Assembly (NCBI GenBank): GCA_964581505.1
Contig: CAZOOR010000072.1
Location: 1-12,973 of the forward strand
Length of the DNA stretch: 12,973 bases
Source of the DNA: CAZOOR01 sp964581505
GTDB taxonomy: Bacteria > Bacteroidota > Ignavibacteria > Kapaibacteriales > UBA2268
Direction: 5' to 3'
In this document: piece after piece, positions 6,677-12,973 of the stretch
Layout of the letters: each line of letters opens with the position of its first letter
Position numbering within the stretch: the first letter of the stretch is position 1
Made by a program: the position numbers and the translations under genes
The notes under the pieces: model-generated
What the model was told of the DNA's origin: nothing
Database searches by the model: none
Seen by the model: only the letters and a program-made list of their open reading frames with translations

Positions 6677-7489
6677 ATGAATGTCATAGAAGCACTATAT
6701 AAAGAAATAGATAATATAAAAAAAGATTATGCGAGCGGTAGTACGGAAATCGCTACCAAGGCTCTTGATATTGTTACAGCCGCTATTGATTTGGAACTAC
6801 ACGGAAATGACTATTTTCCACAATCAATAGCCTCTATGTTGCAAAAAGCTAAACCTACTATGACAGCGGTCGAAGTTATTTGCAATTATGCAGTTGATGA
6901 CTACAAAAAGGTCTTTGTAAAGGGGAAAAAATATTTCTGCGTCGAAGTCAGGAATAAAATGCAAAGAGCCGGTGAAAAAACAATTATTAATGCTTATAAT
7001 AAGTTATTTACAGCGAATAATAAGACTACATTTAATATTTCTACTTGTACATACAGCTCGAATATAATAAAACTATTGCGTCTTGCTGATAAAAATAAAA
7101 TAGAGATTAACTTATTTGCAGTTCAATCCGTGTGGAATAATTTTGATTATTCCGAGCAACTTGTTGATTCCTTGTCGGATACAAATATTAATTCGAGTAT
7201 TATTTCTTATAAAGAATTTAAACAATTACAACCAAATATAGATTTTTGTCTTATTGGTGCAGACGGCTATGATAAGACTCATAATGTTGTAAACGGTGTA
7301 CCAACCAAACTACTGGCAGAAACAGCCTACCCCGATAATAAACTATATGTTGTTGCAGAATCTTTTAAAATGGTGGAGAACTTGCGAACCGGAGATGGAT
7401 TTGAATTAATTCCGGCGAGATTCGTTAGCGAAATACTTACTGATGACGAAGTTTGGCATAATGAATATAAAAAACAGTTTGTGGATTAA
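6677..7489 (+). CDS. eIF-2B alpha/beta/delta-like protein (sugar-phosphate isomerase superfamily)
   Basis: About 270 residues, matching the eIF-2B / methylthioribose-1-phosphate isomerase / ribose-1,5-bisphosphate isomerase superfamily. The N-terminal half has the helical region with the SGSTEIATKALD segment. The C-terminal half has a Rossmann-like core with ISTCTYSSNIIKLL, LIGADGYDKTHNVVNGVPTKLLAETA and YVVAESFKM. The Cys of STCTYS and the Asp of GADGYD occupy the places of the catalytic Cys/Asp pair in the isomerases, so an enzymatic role on a phosphorylated sugar is more likely than a translation role in a bacterium; this is inference. The N-terminus is less conserved than in MtnA. The ATG at 6677 is preferred over the TTG at 6641, which lies in the promoter. 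No neighbouring gene hints at the substrate. Confidence 0.75.
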   Translation: MNVIEALYKEIDNIKKDYASGSTEIATKALDIVTAAIDLELHGNDYFPQSIASMLQKAKPTMTAVEVICNYAVDDYKKVFVKGKKYFCVEVRNKMQRAGEKTIINAYNKLFTANNKTTFNISTCTYSSNIIKLLRLADKNKIEINLFAVQSVWNNFDYSEQLVDSLSDTNINSSIISYKEFKQLQPNIDFCLIGADGYDKTHNVVNGVPTKLLAETAYPDNKLYVVAESFKMVENLRTGDGFELIPARFVSEILTDDEVWHNEYKKQFVD

Positions 7490-7581
7490 TATTTACGGTT
7501 CAATTTTTTTACATTTCGATAAGCAAGATTTTTCCTAATTAATATAATCAATGTAATATCAATAGGATATAAGCAGACCAT

Positions 7582-8478
7582 TTATAACTTTTCGGCTACT
7601 CTCAATTTTGCACTGCGCGCTCTGGGATTGCGTTCCAATTCATCTTCATCGGGGATAATAGGTTTTTTTGTAATTATTTTCAACTCTGGCACATCAATTG
7701 CTTTACCGTATATGTCATCGAATTTTTGAGGTCTGGATTTAGTGCGGAATATATTTTTAACAATACGGTCTTCGAGTGAGTGGTACGAAATTACAACAAT
7801 TCTACCACCCGGACGCAGTACATTGCAAATGTTTTCCAATGTATATTCCAGTACTTCCAGTTCACGATTGACAGCAATACGTACGGCTTGGAATATACGG
7901 GCTAGGGCTTTATTTAAAAATCTTTGCGGAACAACGGAAGCAACGGCATTTGCCAAGTCGGAAGTAGTCTTAAACGGCGTAGCACGGCGAATCTCAACAA
8001 TACGCCGTGCTATAACTCTTGCGAAAGGTTCTTCGCCGTATTTGCGAAAAATGTCTCGAAGTTCATCTGCACTGTATGCACTCAAAACGTCTTCGGCAGA
8101 TTCCCCCTTTCCGCCGAAACGCATATCAATCGGTGCATTGTGTCTAAAACTGAACCCGCGTTCAGCCTCATCGAGCTGTCTGGAAGACAAGCCCAAGTCG
8201 AGCAAAATTCCGTCAATGCCCTCATTTATGCTGCATGCCTTATCAAACGAGTCGTTAATGAAAACGACATCGGGCATAACCGCACCGGATAAATTCCCCC
8301 CCAGGATACCGGTACGGCAGTATTTAATGGCTTCCTCGTCCTTATCGAAGGCAATCAGTTTCCCCCCTGAATTAAGCCCTGCGATAATTTCAGCCGCATG
8401 CCCACCTCCACCAAGAGTTCCGTCCACATAAGTGCCGTCTTGCCTCGTTACAAGCATAGCAACGGATTGGCGGAGCAT
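7582..8478 (-). CDS. rsmH: 16S rRNA (cytosine(1402)-N4)-methyltransferase
   Basis: RsmH (MraW) uses S-adenosylmethionine to methylate C1402 of 16S rRNA in the decoding centre. From the first ATG (8478) it has 298 residues, with YVDGTLGGGGH (17-27, SAM loop), FDKD (44-47), ILLDLGLSSRQLDEAERGFSFR, IVVISYHSLEDRIVK and the C-terminal NPRARSAKLRVAEK. The family-conserved start YHxPVLL is incomplete from this ATG, but the 22 in-frame codons upstream (to the TAA at 8542-8544) encode DYDYHLPV directly before MLRQSV, at exactly the expected distance from the glycine loop. Those codons are surely part of the gene, yet contain no ATG, GTG or TTG. See the slippage site entry. It follows mraZ as usual, but the rest of the dcw cluster is absent. 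Confidence 0.93.
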   Translation of the reverse strand: MLRQSVAMLVTRQDGTYVDGTLGGGGHAAEIIAGLNSGGKLIAFDKDEEAIKYCRTGILGGNLSGAVMPDVVFINDSFDKACSINEGIDGILLDLGLSSRQLDEAERGFSFRHNAPIDMRFGGKGESAEDVLSAYSADELRDIFRKYGEEPFARVIARRIVEIRRATPFKTTSDLANAVASVVPQRFLNKALARIFQAVRIAVNRELEVLEYTLENICNVLRPGGRIVVISYHSLEDRIVKNIFRTKSRPQKFDDIYGKAIDVPELKIITKKPIIPDEDELERNPRARSAKLRVAEKL

Positions 8479-8549
8479 TACCGGCAGATGATAATCATAA
8501 TCTGCCGCAGTTTCTTTGCTTAAGAACTTTTTCTTTTTTTTTTACTCAT
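8479..8549 (-). other. rsmH 5' extension: ATG overlapping the mraZ stop plus A10 slippage site
   Basis: On the minus strand ATGAGTAA (8549-8542) overlaps the mraZ TAA and is followed by ten A (8543-8534), then G. Read normally, this ATG gives only MSKKKRKSS and a TAA at 8522-8520. A -1 ribosomal slip on A_AAA_AAA, or one extra A in the mRNA or in the true genome, joins it to the frame reading KKFLSKETAADYDYHLPV and then RsmH Met1. The overlap would couple rsmH translation to mraZ. The alternative is a one-base homopolymer error in the sequence. Confidence 0.55.
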
Positions 8550-9021
8550 TGCGATTCATCTCAAATACTTGCTGAACTGCCAATTCATAAGGTTGCACTT
8601 CTTCGAGCCGCTGAATATACTCATTATGTTCTTCGGGATTCCACAAAGCCAAATGATTAATCATACCGACAATCCTAACTTTGTCTTTTATGCCCGCAAA
8701 TTCCAGCAATTGCGCCGGAAGCTTTATCCTTGATTGAGCGTCCATTTCAAGTTCGTCCATCCACATATTCATTACATTTACCACGTAACGCTCTTTTGGA
8801 TTGAACATATTCAAGTGTCGCATATTCTTTGAATATTCTTCCCATTCGTCCAATGGATAGGCAACAATACATTTATCCACGCCACGCGTTACGACAAAGC
8901 TTCCACCGGCTTCCGAAGATATTTGCTTGCGCATCTTCGCCGGTATTGCAACCCTACCCTTACTATCGAGCGAATATGTTTCCGAACCTTTGAAATAAAC
9001 CGACATTTTCGTATTTTGCAT
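8542..9021 (-). CDS. mraZ: Transcriptional regulator / division protein MraZ
   Basis: MraZ is an AbrB-like DNA-binding protein that forms a ring-shaped oligomer and controls its own dcw operon. The 159 residues contain the two swapped-hairpin repeats, each with the family signature: SLDSKGRVAIPAKMRK (about 18-33) and MDAQSRIKLPAQLLEFAGI (about 94-112). The C-terminal acidic tail is short. Met1 (9021) or Met6 (9006, MSVYFKGSE) may be the start; neither has a strong Shine-Dalgarno. Its stop codon overlaps a candidate rsmH start. Three GTGG boxes about 75-110 bp upstream are the probable autoregulatory operator. The gene before it (glycosyltransferase) is on the same strand, 165 bp away. Confidence 0.95.
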   Translation of the reverse strand: MQNTKMSVYFKGSETYSLDSKGRVAIPAKMRKQISSEAGGSFVVTRGVDKCIVAYPLDEWEEYSKNMRHLNMFNPKERYVVNVMNMWMDELEMDAQSRIKLPAQLLEFAGIKDKVRIVGMINHLALWNPEEHNEYIQRLEEVQPYELAVQQVFEMNRNE

Positions 9022-9098
9022 TTGTTCTTTTTGCTATATCGGTGATAAACCTTTGAAAATGAATAAGAAGCGAAATTTGTCCAATCTTAGTACAAATT

Positions 9099-9128
9099 CA
9101 CCACTTTTCCCCACTTTTCACCACCAAC
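9099..9128 (-). promoter_or_regulatory. MraZ operator: three GTGG boxes at 10-bp spacing
   Basis: Read on the minus strand, three consecutive 10-bp units end in GTGG: GTTGGTGG, GAAAAGTGG and GAAAAGTGG, with the last followed by TG. MraZ is known to bind direct repeats of this kind (TGGG/AAAGTG-type boxes one helical turn apart) upstream of mraZ in E. coli and Mycoplasma. The position before mraZ and the helical phasing make autoregulation likely. I could not place the -10/-35 of this promoter with confidence. Confidence 0.75.
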
Positions 9129-9186
9129 AGTAGCAAAAATCGTAAATTGTTGTTAGATATGCAAATGTTTTTTATAAGTATTTCGA

Positions 9187-10845
9187 TTAATTTCGGAAAT
9201 TATCACTTTTTCCTATTATATCAAGCGATTTGAGCGGTATAAATTTTTTCCCTGTAAATAGAAATGTTTTGTTCAACAGGGATTGTTCCTTTATTATTAT
9301 ATGTACTTTGGAGACAATAATTGGCTTTGTTTGCGTTTCAATATCAATTTTTTGAAATTCATCTTCGTAAAACATTTTTTCATCAATAATTACAGACCGA
9401 GAACGAGAACCGACAGTTAAAAACCTACCGTCAATTAATTCCATAATAATTTCATTTCCAGCTGTTCTTTCTATTGAAATGAATGCTTCATCGCTCATTT
9501 CTAATCGAAGTGCCGAGGAAACGTCTATACTATCATTTCCAAGATGATACCAAATTGCCTGTGCAAAACCTATTTTCATACAATTAACATTATCGATTTT
9601 ATCCGGTACACCGAGAAATACTAATGTATCCTTGGCATTTGATTTATAGTTCAATGATTCATAAGATACTTGGGCGCGTTCTGCGGCTTCCAGCCATTTA
9701 TCGCTTCGTGATGAATTTACTATTGAAAAGATTATTCCTGCCGAAAGTATTATATAGAAAACATATTTGCATAAAAGACGCTTTGTATCCAAACGCAAAA
9801 AGCTCATAAGCATAATAATCAAACCCATTGAAGAGGTAAAAGCATACCATTGACCAAAGAATGTACTTGCCGGTAATATGAATACAATAAACCACAAGAA
9901 ACCGAAGAGGAGTAAATGCTTTTCACGTCTTTCCATTTTGCGATAACGCAGGACTGCAAGTGAAATTAATACAAGACTTATTGCGGAAGCAATATATATG
10001 GCTGAGTTATGAGACATAAAGAAATAATATATTCCTTCCAATTGGTCAGCCCTAATAAAACTTATTGGTATATACAGCAATATATTACGAACAATTGTCA
10101 ATAAATCAAAGTCTGCAAAATTCTGTGATGCAAAAGGTGTTCCACCTATTGCAAGTAGTCTGTATAATAATAGAGATATTACAATACTTGCTAAAATAAA
10201 AGAATGGCGAAGAGCAGTTACCCAATCTTGCTTGGATAATTTTTTCTCTCGTAATAATAAAAATAAAAACGGCATCGCTGGAACTGCATAAGCAGGTTCT
10301 TTGGACAGCATAGCAAACAAAAAGAATAGAAGTGCCGGAATAAAATAGAAGCGACTGTTCTTATACGCATATACGAGGTTGTTCATACCGAATAATAGGA
10401 ACATTGCCATAATTGTATCGGTACGTCCGGCAATCCAAGCAACCGATAACTCGTGAGAAGGCAATACTGCAAAAATAAATGCACCCAACCATGCTCGCCG
10501 CCGCTCGAACCCCAAGCGTTGCATAAATTCAAAGAAGGCAAAAACAATTACACCATAAACAAGTATATTTGTCAGATGATAGGGCCATGCCTGATAGCCT
10601 GCAAAATACTTGGTTATTGCGTTTGCCGCCCAAATCACCGGTCGCCAATAGGGACCGCCGACAATATGTCCGTAGAAACTTGCGAAAGCATCAAGAAAGG
10701 AGTTAGGTGAGAACCAACTCAATATTAAAAAATCCTCATTCATTACAGGAACTTCGAGATAACCAAGCCACGGCATAGTACTAATACCACCCAAGAGGAT
10801 AATAAGAAATGTTGATTTTGATATTTTATATATTTTTTTCAGCAT
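9187..10845 (-). CDS. GT-C fold membrane glycosyltransferase (TMTC/PMT-like)
   Basis: About 552 residues. The N-terminal ~400 are strongly hydrophobic with roughly ten membrane segments (the first about 10-30, then about 88-110, 118-137, 143-162 and more). The first external loop carries an acidic pair in VMNEDFLIL, and further on come YWRPV, YHLTN and the SHELSVAWIAGRTD segment. These are hallmarks of bacterial relatives of TMTC/PMT-type polyprenyl-phosphate-sugar-dependent transferases. The ~150-residue C-terminal part is soluble and lacks the tetratricopeptide repeats seen in TMTC proteins. It probably transfers a sugar to protein or lipid on the periplasmic side; donor and acceptor are unknown. 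Starting at ATG 10845, it directly abuts the Dabb stop codon, so the two are co-transcribed. Confidence 0.7.
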   Translation of the reverse strand: MLKKIYKISKSTFLIILLGGISTMPWLGYLEVPVMNEDFLILSWFSPNSFLDAFASFYGHIVGGPYWRPVIWAANAITKYFAGYQAWPYHLTNILVYGVIVFAFFEFMQRLGFERRRAWLGAFIFAVLPSHELSVAWIAGRTDTIMAMFLLFGMNNLVYAYKNSRFYFIPALLFFLFAMLSKEPAYAVPAMPFLFLLLREKKLSKQDWVTALRHSFILASIVISLLLYRLLAIGGTPFASQNFADFDLLTIVRNILLYIPISFIRADQLEGIYYFFMSHNSAIYIASAISLVLISLAVLRYRKMERREKHLLLFGFLWFIVFILPASTFFGQWYAFTSSMGLIIMLMSFLRLDTKRLLCKYVFYIILSAGIIFSIVNSSRSDKWLEAAERAQVSYESLNYKSNAKDTLVFLGVPDKIDNVNCMKIGFAQAIWYHLGNDSIDVSSALRLEMSDEAFISIERTAGNEIIMELIDGRFLTVGSRSRSVIIDEKMFYEDEFQKIDIETQTKPIIVSKVHIIIKEQSLLNKTFLFTGKKFIPLKSLDIIGKSDNFRN

Positions 10846-10848
10846 CAA

Positions 10849-11151
10849 CTAATATTCATAATCACTTGAAAAAACTTCGCTTCTGACCGAATTGATAAAT
10901 TCAACGACTTTCTTGTGTTCGAGATGCCCCCGATAAATGTTCAAATCTTCCCAATTATCAAAAGCGGAGTTAAGACATAAATCACAAGATGCGGCACTCA
11001 TTTCTTTACCGATACCTACTTCGTAGAATTTAATTTCATTGATTTTTGCCGGAAGAGTTTCCAGCAATTCTTTTGCTTTTCGTAAATTTTCATTTTTACT
11101 TCTGCCACCTGCTTCATCGTGAAATCTAAACATAACAATATGTCTAATCAT
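10849..11151 (-). CDS. Dabb (stress-responsive alpha/beta barrel) family protein
   Basis: A 100-residue single-domain ferredoxin-like protein. It starts with the family-typical IRHIVMFRF and has the helix KNENLRKAKELLETLPAKI followed by the IKFYEVGIGKE strand. The end shows the HLEHKKVVEFINSV pattern of Dabb proteins, which form dimeric alpha/beta barrels. The biochemical role of small bacterial members is mostly unknown. It sits 3 bp after the LOG gene with a GGAT-type ribosome site and runs straight into the glycosyltransferase gene, so it is the middle gene of a three-gene unit. Confidence 0.88.
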   Translation of the reverse strand: MIRHIVMFRFHDEAGGRSKNENLRKAKELLETLPAKINEIKFYEVGIGKEMSAASCDLCLNSAFDNWEDLNIYRGHLEHKKVVEFINSVRSEVFSSDYEY

Positions 11152-11154
11152 AAT

Positions 11155-11748
11155 TTATCCTATTGATTGTGCAACTATTGTATTGACATTCTGCTGTATC
11201 CGGCTAATGTATTGCAATACATCTTCGGGCGTGGATAGTGCATGCCACAGATTAGTATTTGCAACGTGCATAAAGCCCTGCACTTCCGCATCTTCGAGAG
11301 CATTAATAATATGCTTAAAATAATTTTTTGTGTTTACAAGCAATATGGGCTTAACAATCAACCCGAGCGTTTTCCATGCAATTGCCTGCATAAGTTCATC
11401 GAAAGTACCAACGCCACCGGGCAAAGCAATCAGCATATCGGAATCCTCAATCAACATCTTGACCCGTTCGTGCATATCGGGAACAACACGTAATTCGGCG
11501 ATATCTTTCCTGCCAAGTTCCAGATTTTTCATAAATTCTGGAATAACACCAATAACCGTCCCACCTGCGTCAAGCGAACCGGACGACACAGCTCCCATAA
11601 GTCCGACTTTGCCGCCGCCGTATATCAGCTCAATACCGGCATTAGCAAGCATTTTGCCTAAGTTATAAGCAGACTCCGTATAGTGCGGGTCAATCTTAGA
11701 ACTCGAAGCGCAGAACACGGTTACTCTATTAATTATTTGTTTAGTCAT
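11155..11748 (-). CDS. LOG family (TIGR00730) nucleotide phosphoribohydrolase-like protein
   Basis: About 197 residues of the Rossmann-fold LOG/YvdD family, whose characterised members cleave nucleoside 5'-monophosphates (cytokinin ribotides, AMP) to base and ribose 5-phosphate. Visible motifs are VTVFCASSS at the N-terminus, YGGGKVGLMG, MHERVKMLIEDSD (with the conserved Arg) and PGGVGTFDEL, which holds the catalytic Glu. It is full length. The ATG at 11748 is chosen. A TTG four codons upstream lies inside a TATATTTG promoter box and would give an odd NNI extension. It is the first gene of the unit with Dabb and the glycosyltransferase. Plant-hormone production is not implied; housekeeping nucleotide salvage is as likely. 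Confidence 0.88.
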   Translation of the reverse strand: MTKQIINRVTVFCASSSKIDPHYTESAYNLGKMLANAGIELIYGGGKVGLMGAVSSGSLDAGGTVIGVIPEFMKNLELGRKDIAELRVVPDMHERVKMLIEDSDMLIALPGGVGTFDELMQAIAWKTLGLIVKPILLVNTKNYFKHIINALEDAEVQGFMHVANTNLWHALSTPEDVLQYISRIQQNVNTIVAQSIG

Positions 11749-11757
11749 AATATTATT

Positions 11758-11788
11758 CAAATATAATCAATAGCATCTACAACACAAA
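11758..11788 (-). promoter_or_regulatory. Bacteroidota-type promoter of the LOG-Dabb-GT unit
   Basis: On the minus strand TTTG (11788-11785), exactly 19 bp and TATATTTG (11765-11758) fit the TTTG / TAnnTTTG consensus in both motif and spacing. The start should fall within about 10 bases of the ATG at 11748, leaving almost no leader. The TTG at 11760-11758 is the end of the -7 box. Confidence 0.6.
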
Positions 11789-11887
11789 AGGTTTACAATT
11801 ATTTTAAAAATCTTGTATATTTTCAATTACAAAGTTAAATTATATATATCTTAATAAATAATTTTAAAAAAAAGATAGAGGTTAGTG

Positions 11888-12529
11888 ATGAAACTTGTAT
11901 TTTTAGGACCTCCGGGAGCAGGTAAAGGCACACAATCCGAAAGGATTTGCAAAGATTACGGAGTTATTCAACTCTCAACGGGTGACATACTGCGCGCCAA
12001 CAGAAAAAAAGGAACGGAACTTGGTAAGAAAGCACAGGAGTATATGGACGCCGGTAATTTAGTACCCGACAACATCATTATTGATATGATTAAGGAAGAA
12101 TTGAAGAAACCGGAAATCCAGAACGGTTATATCCTTGATGGTTTCCCTCGCACAGTACCACAAGCCGAAGCACTTGATTCACTGTGCAAGTCATTGAACG
12201 AAAAACTTGACCTGACGCTTGTACTTGATGTACCTAATGAAGAATTAATCAAACGACTTTCTGCACGCAGAACTTGCCGACAGTGCGGAAAAACATTCCA
12301 CAACATTTATAATCCTTCGAAAGTCGAAGGCGTCTGTGATAACTGCGGTGGTGAGCTTTATCAGCGCGATGACGACAAGGAAGAGGCAATTCTTAATCGT
12401 TTGAAAGTCTATGAGAAACAAACAAAACCGCTTATCGAATATTACGAAAAGCAGGGTATTACTAAGATGATTAACGGTTTGGGAACAATTGACGATATAT
12501 ATGAAAGAATCAAAGCAGTTTTGGGCTGA
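11888..12529 (+). CDS. adk: Adenylate kinase, zinc-type LID
   Basis: Catalyses ATP + AMP = 2 ADP in the cytoplasm. With 213 residues it is the long form. It shows the P-loop GPPGAGKGT (about 7-15), STGDILRA of the AMP site, ILDGFPRT (about 82-89) and the LID domain with RRTC-x2-C and C-x2-C (Cys 130, 133, 150, 153), an apparent structural zinc site, followed by QRDDDKEEAILNRL. The start is the ATG at 11888 with an AGAGG Shine-Dalgarno at 11877-11881. The GTG one codon earlier is unlikely. It is divergent from the LOG gene with 139 bp between and ends before a strong hairpin terminator. It is not next to secY or other ribosomal-protein genes as in many bacteria. Confidence 0.97.
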   Translation: MKLVFLGPPGAGKGTQSERICKDYGVIQLSTGDILRANRKKGTELGKKAQEYMDAGNLVPDNIIIDMIKEELKKPEIQNGYILDGFPRTVPQAEALDSLCKSLNEKLDLTLVLDVPNEELIKRLSARRTCRQCGKTFHNIYNPSKVEGVCDNCGGELYQRDDDKEEAILNRLKVYEKQTKPLIEYYEKQGITKMINGLGTIDDIYERIKAVLG

Positions 12530-12552
12530 TTGTTTCGATTAGTATTTTGATA

Positions 12553-12590
12553 AAGAGAGGCTGTCTCAAATAAATGAGACAGCCTCTCTT
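12553..12590. terminator. Strong bidirectional terminator between adk and the T9SS protein
   Basis: A perfect 16-bp stem (AAGAGAGGCTGTCTCA, 12553-12568, with its complement at 12575-12590) has an AATAAA loop and A/T-rich flanks on both sides. It lies between two convergent stop codons (12529 and 12614) and can serve both. Confidence 0.85.
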
Positions 12591-12613
12591 ATAATTAATA
12601 CTATAAGCAAATA

Positions 12614-12973
12614 TTAATGAACAACTGTCATAGTCTTTGTGATTGAATGACCATTGCTTGTCATTCTAACATAATATGTACCGTTAAGTAAATTGCTGAC
12701 ATTAATATTAACACCGTTCAAACCTGCACTCAAATTCTGATTGAGTACGGAAGATACTTTCTGACCCAATGCGTTGTAAACTTCAATAACAACATTTGAA
12801 CTATTATCCAAATTAAATGTAAACTCGGCAAAATCAGTTGCCGGATTCGGATAAATATCATTAACGTTAAAGTTTAAATTTTCTTCTTCTTCAACATCGA
12901 CTGTGGTTAAATTAATTGTATTTAATACAAGGTCTTGCCTACCATCAATAATAAATGACCAAGCATTCAGAGG
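12614..12973 (-). CDS. Secreted protein with T9SS type A C-terminal sorting domain (partial)
   Basis: The last ~119 codons of a minus-strand gene whose 5' part lies beyond the right edge. The frame is open from the edge to the TAA at 12614. After an acidic linker (VDVEEEENLN) come IYPNPATDFAEFTF, VVIEVYNALGQKV, LSAGLNGVNINVSNLLNGTYYVRM and a terminal KTMTVV. These are the classic blocks of the type A sorting domain that directs export by the type IX (Por) secretion system to the cell surface. The catalytic or binding part of the protein is not in the window, so its function is unknown. An internal TTG at 12811 could be mistaken for a start but cuts through the domain. Confidence 0.9.
   Translation of the reverse strand, partial: PLNAWSFIIDGRQDLVLNTINLTTVDVEEEENLNFNVNDIYPNPATDFAEFTFNLDNSSNVVIEVYNALGQKVSSVLNQNLSAGLNGVNINVSNLLNGTYYVRMTSNGHSITKTMTVVH

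Noticed and set aside
7490..7581. Terminator between the eIF-2B-like gene and rsmH
   Set aside because: Short T-runs occur, but I found no convincing stem-loop in this 92-bp convergent gap.
7742..8431. 229-codon + strand frame over rsmH
   Set aside because: Antisense shadow of conserved RsmH; Ser/Arg/Pro-rich with no recognisable domain.
9022..9098. Core promoter of mraZ (TTGGAC at 9084-9079, TATAGC further down)
   Set aside because: No pairing of boxes with good spacing and match; left uncalled.
1..12973. A defence, CRISPR or other new multi-gene system
   Set aside because: No direct-repeat arrays, tRNA/rRNA, nuclease or toxin-antitoxin genes are visible; the gene content is mainly housekeeping.

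Overview
The window looks like an ordinary chromosomal stretch of an AT-rich member of the FCB group (Bacteroidota, Ignavibacteriota or Kapabacteria-like). The main reasons are a type A T9SS C-terminal sorting domain at the right edge, and promoter motifs of the Bacteroidota type (TTTG / TAnnTTTG). Shine-Dalgarno signals are weak or absent before many genes. A closer lineage cannot be assigned from the sequence alone.

Left part (1-5300): a long fused ADP-forming acyl-CoA synthetase on the + strand (116-2167) is followed by about 190 bp densely packed with inverted repeats. A minus-strand folC-purH pair comes next. FolC makes folylpolyglutamates, and PurH uses the 10-formyl form of that cofactor in the last two steps of IMP synthesis.

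Middle part (5300-7500): a short-chain dehydrogenase (+), a small minus-strand IS630-type helix-turn-helix protein with no catalytic partner, and a bacterial eIF-2B-like (sugar-phosphate isomerase superfamily) protein (+). A + strand terminator hairpin lies between the HTH gene and the eIF-2B-like gene with no + strand gene directly before it. This suggests the HTH gene was inserted between the dehydrogenase and its old terminator.

Right part (7580-12973): five minus-strand genes run LOG-family Rossmann protein, Dabb protein, GT-C type membrane glycosyltransferase, mraZ, rsmH. The first three are tightly packed. mraZ-rsmH is the head of a division/cell-wall (dcw) cluster, but no ftsL/ftsI/mur genes follow. 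mraZ is preceded by three 10-bp-spaced GTGG boxes that look like its own operator. Divergent to the LOG gene is adk, followed by a strong 16-bp bidirectional terminator and then the C-terminal end of a T9SS-secreted protein.

The most notable observation is the mraZ/rsmH junction. The conserved YHxPV motif at the RsmH N-terminus is encoded upstream of the first ATG and has no usable in-frame start. An ATG overlapping the mraZ stop would reach that frame only by slipping one base on an A10 tract. This is either recoding or slippage, or a one-base homopolymer error. I found no convincing new multi-gene system, CRISPR array, tRNA or rRNA.
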